A stretch of DNA of 64,000 bases from Triglochin maritima (taxonomy: Eukaryota > Streptophyta > Magnoliopsida > Alismatales > Juncaginaceae), in NCBI GenBank assembly GCA_963682175.1, contig OY821779.1, positions 5,096,501 to 5,160,500 on the forward strand, read 5' to 3'. Numbering within the stretch: the stretch's first letter is position 1; every line of letters starts with the position of its first letter. The notes under the pieces are model-generated. The model had not been told where the DNA came from and searched no databases. It was given only the letters and a program-made list of their open reading frames with translations. Below, piece after piece: positions 59,901 through 64,000 of this stretch. A program made the position numbers and the translations under genes.

Positions 59901-62332
59901 ATTTTCTTGTCACATAAGACACCTGAGGCTTGTCGCCATTTCATTCATCCCGCTCTAATCCTATGGTTAACATCTTCATCGATCTCCTCGTCTTTTTGAA
60001 GTATTGATCAAAAATATCTTTTCTATGCACCATTTGCCCATCTAATATAATCTCATCTTCCTTGATATTAACGGTATTGAAACAACATTTCATATATTCA
60101 GTTTTAGATCTACTTAGCTTAACCTTTTGTTTCTAAAGTATTTCTCTACAACTCTAGTTTTCTCTCCTCACCTACCTTACTCTCGTCAATTAGTACTACA
60201 TCATCCGTAAAAAACATACACCATGAAATCTCACATTGTAATTCTTTTGTCACCTCGTCCATTACCAAAGCAAATAGATATGGACTTAAAGTTGAACCCT
60301 GATGAAGTCCAATCTTAATCGGAAAAGCTTTAGTCACACAATTACAAATTCTAATGTTAGTTTCAACTCCTTCATACATATCTTTAATTAAATTCACATA
60401 TTTTGTTGATATTTTCTTTTTCCCAAAGCCCACCACATAACATCTTGGAACTCTATCATATGCCTTTTCTAAATCAATAAAAATCATATGTAGATCTTTC
60501 TTTTGTTCTCTATACCTTTCCATAAGTTGTCTAATAAGAAATATGACATCTATCGTTGACCTTCCAGGCATGGAACCAAATTGATTATCTCTAACACATG
60601 TCTCTTTCCTTAGACGGTGTTTAATTACTCTTTCCCACACTTTCATAGTATGACACATGAGTTTGATACCTCTATAGTTAGTGTAACTTTGAATATCCTC
60701 TTTATTTTCACAGTACCTGATTGAAATCCTGATGCTACGTAGTTCTTAGTTAATACATGTGGTTGTTTTGGCACCTGAAGTTGGTTGACACCAACATTTC
60801 AGTACATGATTTGAACGGAACCAGTCATATATGGGATTCCAAACCTCATGGTTAATATATTTGTTTCAGCTAAAGACATTATCACATAGCTACCTCCTAT
60901 TATAATTTTCTCCCATGTCGTGATGTTTTTCGTAATCACCCTCTTCTTTTTCCTTTCTTATTTGTAAGCTTCAAAAAGTGTATAAATTACTTGTAAAGAA
61001 AATGCACTTGTTTTGCTGGACTAGATGTTAATGGCCATGGATGAGACTATATGTCATCTTTAATGACAATGCTGGTTATCTTGTCATTTAAAGAGTTACG
61101 AACTGTTATTACTCATCATGCCGAGTTACACATATATAAAAGAAAACCAACCCCTTGCTTACGAGAAAGAAACAATCCATCGAACTGTAAAAGGATATCC
61201 CTTGGCATTGCAGAAAACAGAAGTTACAGAACTAGTTATTCCTTCACTTTGGCCCCTTGGCATCTCCCTTCTTTCCCTCCAATGGAATGCTTAGGCAATC
61301 CAATTAACTTCTAGATCATTATTTTTTGTTGGTAACTTGTACTGAAAGTATACCAAACAGTCAGGTACTGTGAAAATAGCATAGAAGGAATACAAACGAG
61401 CATGGTCTTAAACTTAGAAGAAGGATATGGAAAATAAATATTTGCAATATTATGAAACTGTGAAAGAACTTCACAAATCTTTTTGGCTAAATGGAACATA
61501 CTTCAGTAGTTAAGCTCATCGTGATCATTTTTTCCCCATGCTTGCAGTGTTGTTTCAGATACATGTGTTGCAATGGATGACTGGGTTCAGAACCCTCATG
61601 CACATACTGCACTGGATGACATACTTCCCTGTGTAGATGTGGCGACAGCCAACGAGTCCTTGTCCCAAAGCAAACAAGTCACCTACAAATTGGTCAATGG
61701 TATCAACCAAGTGATTACCACCCTGTCTAACCGAAATGTTCCCCCTGGCACACCACTTCTGTACTACAACCAATCCGGACCATTGGCACCCACACTCTGC
61801 AACCCATTTGCCTCTGATATGAGTGATCGTAATTGCACAACCGGGGAGGTCCGGTTCAACAACGCTTCCCGGGTAAGGAAAATTTTAAGAAGAGAAAGCA
61901 AACACAACACAACTCAGAATTCCTAATACATACTGATTTCTGTATTAGGTATGGCGGAATTATGTTTGTAAGGTGTCCAACTCCGGTGGAACTGAGATAT
62001 GCACCTCTGTTGGTCGTTTCACGCTAGACATCTATAACCAGTTGACTGCTGGAACCAGCGTGGCCTTCGGCGTGTTCCATTACACCCCATTCCTCACTCA
62101 GGTACAAGATTGCACTTTCGTGCGAGATACATTTTTGAACATAAGCAACGAAGATTGCCCAGGTCTTAGCAAATACAGCAGATGGGTGTATGCTGGATTG
62201 GCTACGGTTTCAGCTGCAGTTATGTTGTCGCTCCTCTTGTGGGTCATCTATGCCAGAGAGAGGCGGCACCGCAAGTACAACAAACAGTTCATGATGAGCT
62301 CGCAGGTTCCAGTACAAGAAAAGGCTCCGTAA
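56935..62332 (+). CDS. Plant Tweety-like multi-pass membrane protein (9 exons)
   Basis: Exons 56935-57004, 57874-58067, 58182-58363, 58460-58744, 58848-58906, 59001-59037, 59137-59208, 61548-61872 and 61949-62332 join in frame to 535 residues. An N-terminal signal peptide ([20 protein letters not shown]) comes first. An extracellular segment with [24 protein letters not shown] precedes TM1 ([19 protein letters not shown]), a Cys-rich [10 protein letters not shown] turn and TM2. A soluble helical stretch with [14 protein letters not shown] follows, then closely spaced TMs (exons 5-7). A large Cys-containing extracellular loop ([16 protein letters not shown]) and a final TM before a basic cytosolic tail complete it. 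This is the layout of the plant proteins related to animal Tweety family members (Arabidopsis At2g12400-like, ~540 residues). The molecular role in plants is not established. Intron 7 (2.3 kb) contains an antisense RTE LINE. Confidence 0.88.
59385..60725 (-). pseudogene. RTE-type LINE fragment in intron 7 of the Tweety-like gene
   Basis: The minus strand at 60146-60658 encodes reverse transcriptase motifs: [53 protein letters not shown] and a catalytic-box variant FTDDVVLID. At 59456-59767 it encodes the C-terminal RTE segment with [22 protein letters not shown]. The frame between them is broken by shifts. The 3' end next to the ACGTACAACAACAAAGCC stretch (59390-59410 on plus) gives an inverted GTT-rich tail typical of RTE elements. 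It is 5' truncated and lacks the endonuclease. The orientation is antisense to the host gene and the insertion lies wholly within the intron. Confidence 0.85.
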
Positions 62333-62594
62333 ATTTAGGAAACCATGTTATACCCATCGTTGTAGTGTGCTAGCGAATATACCTTCTTACGTTTTGGATT
62401 TCGGTCAATGTATATTAATGGTGATTGGTGTGTTTGTAGATTAAGAGTTGTTCTCATGCAGGTTATGCACATCGCATACCTTATTTTGTGCTAATTGCTT
62501 CACTGATCCTTCGTTGGTTTCTAATACCATGCGGTTAACGTGCTTGATTTGTTTGTAACGAATCTGTTTGTGAGCCTGAGCCATACCTTAACCC

Positions 62595-62596
<2 letters not shown>

Positions 62597-62625
<29 letters not shown>
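62597..62625. repeat. TTA trinucleotide microsatellite
   Basis: About nine consecutive TTA units lie roughly 265 bp downstream of the Tweety-like stop codon, probably within or just past its 3' UTR. Confidence 0.9.
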
Positions 62626-62740
62626 CCAAGATCAGTAGTAGCTTCTTGTGCATAAAAAATGCGAGGCATGTCTCAACCACGAGAATCTGTCTTAGACAGA
62701 CTGTCCAATCTATTAGCTATTCCTATGATATTGATTGGAC

Positions 62741-62862
62741 ATGCCAAATAGTTTTATAACTTTCAAGGAAAAAAAAACTACATTCAAACAAGAAATTTGA
62801 TATGCCAAATAGTTGTATACCTTTCAAGGGGAAAAAAACTACATTCAAACAAAAAAAATGAT
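62741..62862. repeat. 61-bp tandem duplication
   Basis: Two units starting ATGCCAAATAGTT (62741 and 62802) share CTTTCAAGG, an A tract and ACTACATTCAAACAA, with several mismatches. Confidence 0.85.
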
Positions 62863-62869
62863 TGCATGT

Positions 62870-64000
62870 CATGGTTCATCGTTAGCAGAGTCGTCATGAG
62901 CGCGGTTTTCAAAGCAACTTTTTTTTTTATTTCTTTTGAAAATACGTTTTCTAATTTTTTTGATTTTTTGATTTTTTTGATATTTTTTCCAAGACCGATC
63001 CCGAAATAATACGAAAGAGAGAAATATGTTGGAGTTAAGAGATGAATAGTGTAGAAAAGTAAAAAAAGTGAAAAAGAGAGATATAAGTTGTGGTTAAGAA
63101 GTGAATATTGTAGAAAAAAAGAAAAAAGTGAGTCAGAGAGAGAGAAAGTTGACGTGAAAAAAAGAGATAATTGATTTGGAAGAAAGAGAAAATTTATGAC
63201 CAGATTGTCCGGATCATGGTTACGGTCTAACATTGATGACAATCTTAAATTTTCAGTTGTTTTATTAGTGAATAGTTTTTTTACAACATTGCTTTCAGAA
63301 CTGTCAATTCCAAAACAATTTTTTCTCGGTCTCATGTGATATGCGATATGCTTTGGATAAATATAACATGACATTTATGGGGAAAAAATATATTCAGGTG
63401 TTATTTCCGTTGTCCAAAATGAAGTAAAACCCGAAAGAACTGAAAGCTAGTTGTCATGTCTCAATCAATTGCCTTTGAATTTGTATCCACCCTTGGACGT
63501 GTTGAGGAGTTATCCCAGGAAAATTTTGCTTGGCTACCCCTTGCAACCAGTGGGAAATTTTCGTGACACCGAGATGCATCAGGCAAGGTGAAAAGTTTGT
63601 TTCTTGCAAGTTATAAGTTATCTATCGGAGAACCCAATCCACATATGGGTTAGGTTGTAATTTTTAACAAAACCTATGACTCTCAAAATTGATCCCTCCT
63701 AGTCTCGCAAACTCATGTTTGAAGAGTCTCTAATTACCGAAAAACTTCGATATGTTAGGACAGTTAAAAGACTACGATGCATACAATGTGGGTCACCTCT
63801 TATTTAAATTCTGAATCCACTTATTCCAAAGTAATGTCATCGACGATGACATATAGTGGGCATTTCTGGATTTCGAATTGAATCCTCACAGTCCTGGATG
63901 GTGCTGATGAGTTGTACCTTCGTTAGTCCACAACTAAGCTAGGGCAAGTCAAAAATATTAAAACTTGTACTTCCACTCGTCCACCACTAAATTAAGGTGG
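62870..64000. other. Intergenic DNA to the window edge
   Basis: From about 63000 to 63190 the plus strand is purine-rich with a repeated phrase GTTAAGAGATGAATAGTGTAG / GTTAAGAAGTGAATATTGTAG (each about 20 bases). This resembles the inverted pyrimidine-rich ends of the MITE-like regions at 14127 and 45753. No gene is supported in the remainder. Confidence 0.4.

Overview
The window is nuclear DNA of a flowering plant, most likely a eudicot. The genes have GT-AG introns and encode plant-only families: a hydroxyproline O-arabinosyltransferase, a CYP28-type plastid cyclophilin, an AP2/ERF factor and a plant Tweety-like membrane protein. Intergenic DNA is AT-rich and full of hAT elements, MITEs, LINE relics and long LTRs. 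I could not identify the species. All exon models were read by eye from splice signals, reading phase and family similarity.

Layout. 1-6.7 kb: a MITE/Mutator-like element with an 8-bp target duplication, one small cysteine-containing gene, an AT-rich MITE-like element and a tRNA-Ala relic without its anticodon arm. 6.9-12.2 kb: a two-exon plastid cyclophilin gene and a doubtful short transcription unit. 13-15.8 kb: GC-rich foldback repeats, a 42-bp minisatellite and a 24-G tract. 16.1-16.7 kb: a single-exon AP2/ERF gene. 17-21.4 kb: mostly anonymous AT-rich DNA. 21.5-25.8 kb: two diverged paralogues of a small plant protein family ending in a YALNFDE-type motif, about 3.6 kb apart on opposite strands. 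28.2-33.1 kb (minus): a seven-exon RING-H2 E3 ligase with a predicted N-myristoylation site. 35.4-38.35 kb: an LTR-type element rich in a CGGTCGACCG palindrome, carrying a nested 281-bp hAT MITE with a perfect 8-bp target duplication. 39.6-43.2 kb: an eight-exon HPAT gene with a 507-bp hAT element in its last intron. 45.0-46.4 kb: a second GC-rich foldback element, then a two-exon gene for a 75-residue secreted peptide precursor. 48-52.5 kb: a decayed L1 LINE split by a 2.1-kb solo LTR of the same palindrome-rich family. 52.6-52.9 kb: a tandem array with a two-unit higher order. 56.9-62.3 kb: a nine-exon Tweety-like membrane protein gene with an antisense RTE LINE in intron 7.

The genes look like independent single loci rather than a pathway cluster. 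Three act in the secretory or plasma-membrane system (the HPAT Golgi enzyme, the secreted peptide candidate and the Tweety-like protein). That is a coincidence of neighbourhood unless shown otherwise. The items most worth a second look are the palindrome-rich LTR family, the RGF/GLV-like peptide precursor, the membrane-anchored RING-less isoform that intron retention would produce, and the anticodon-armless tRNA relic.
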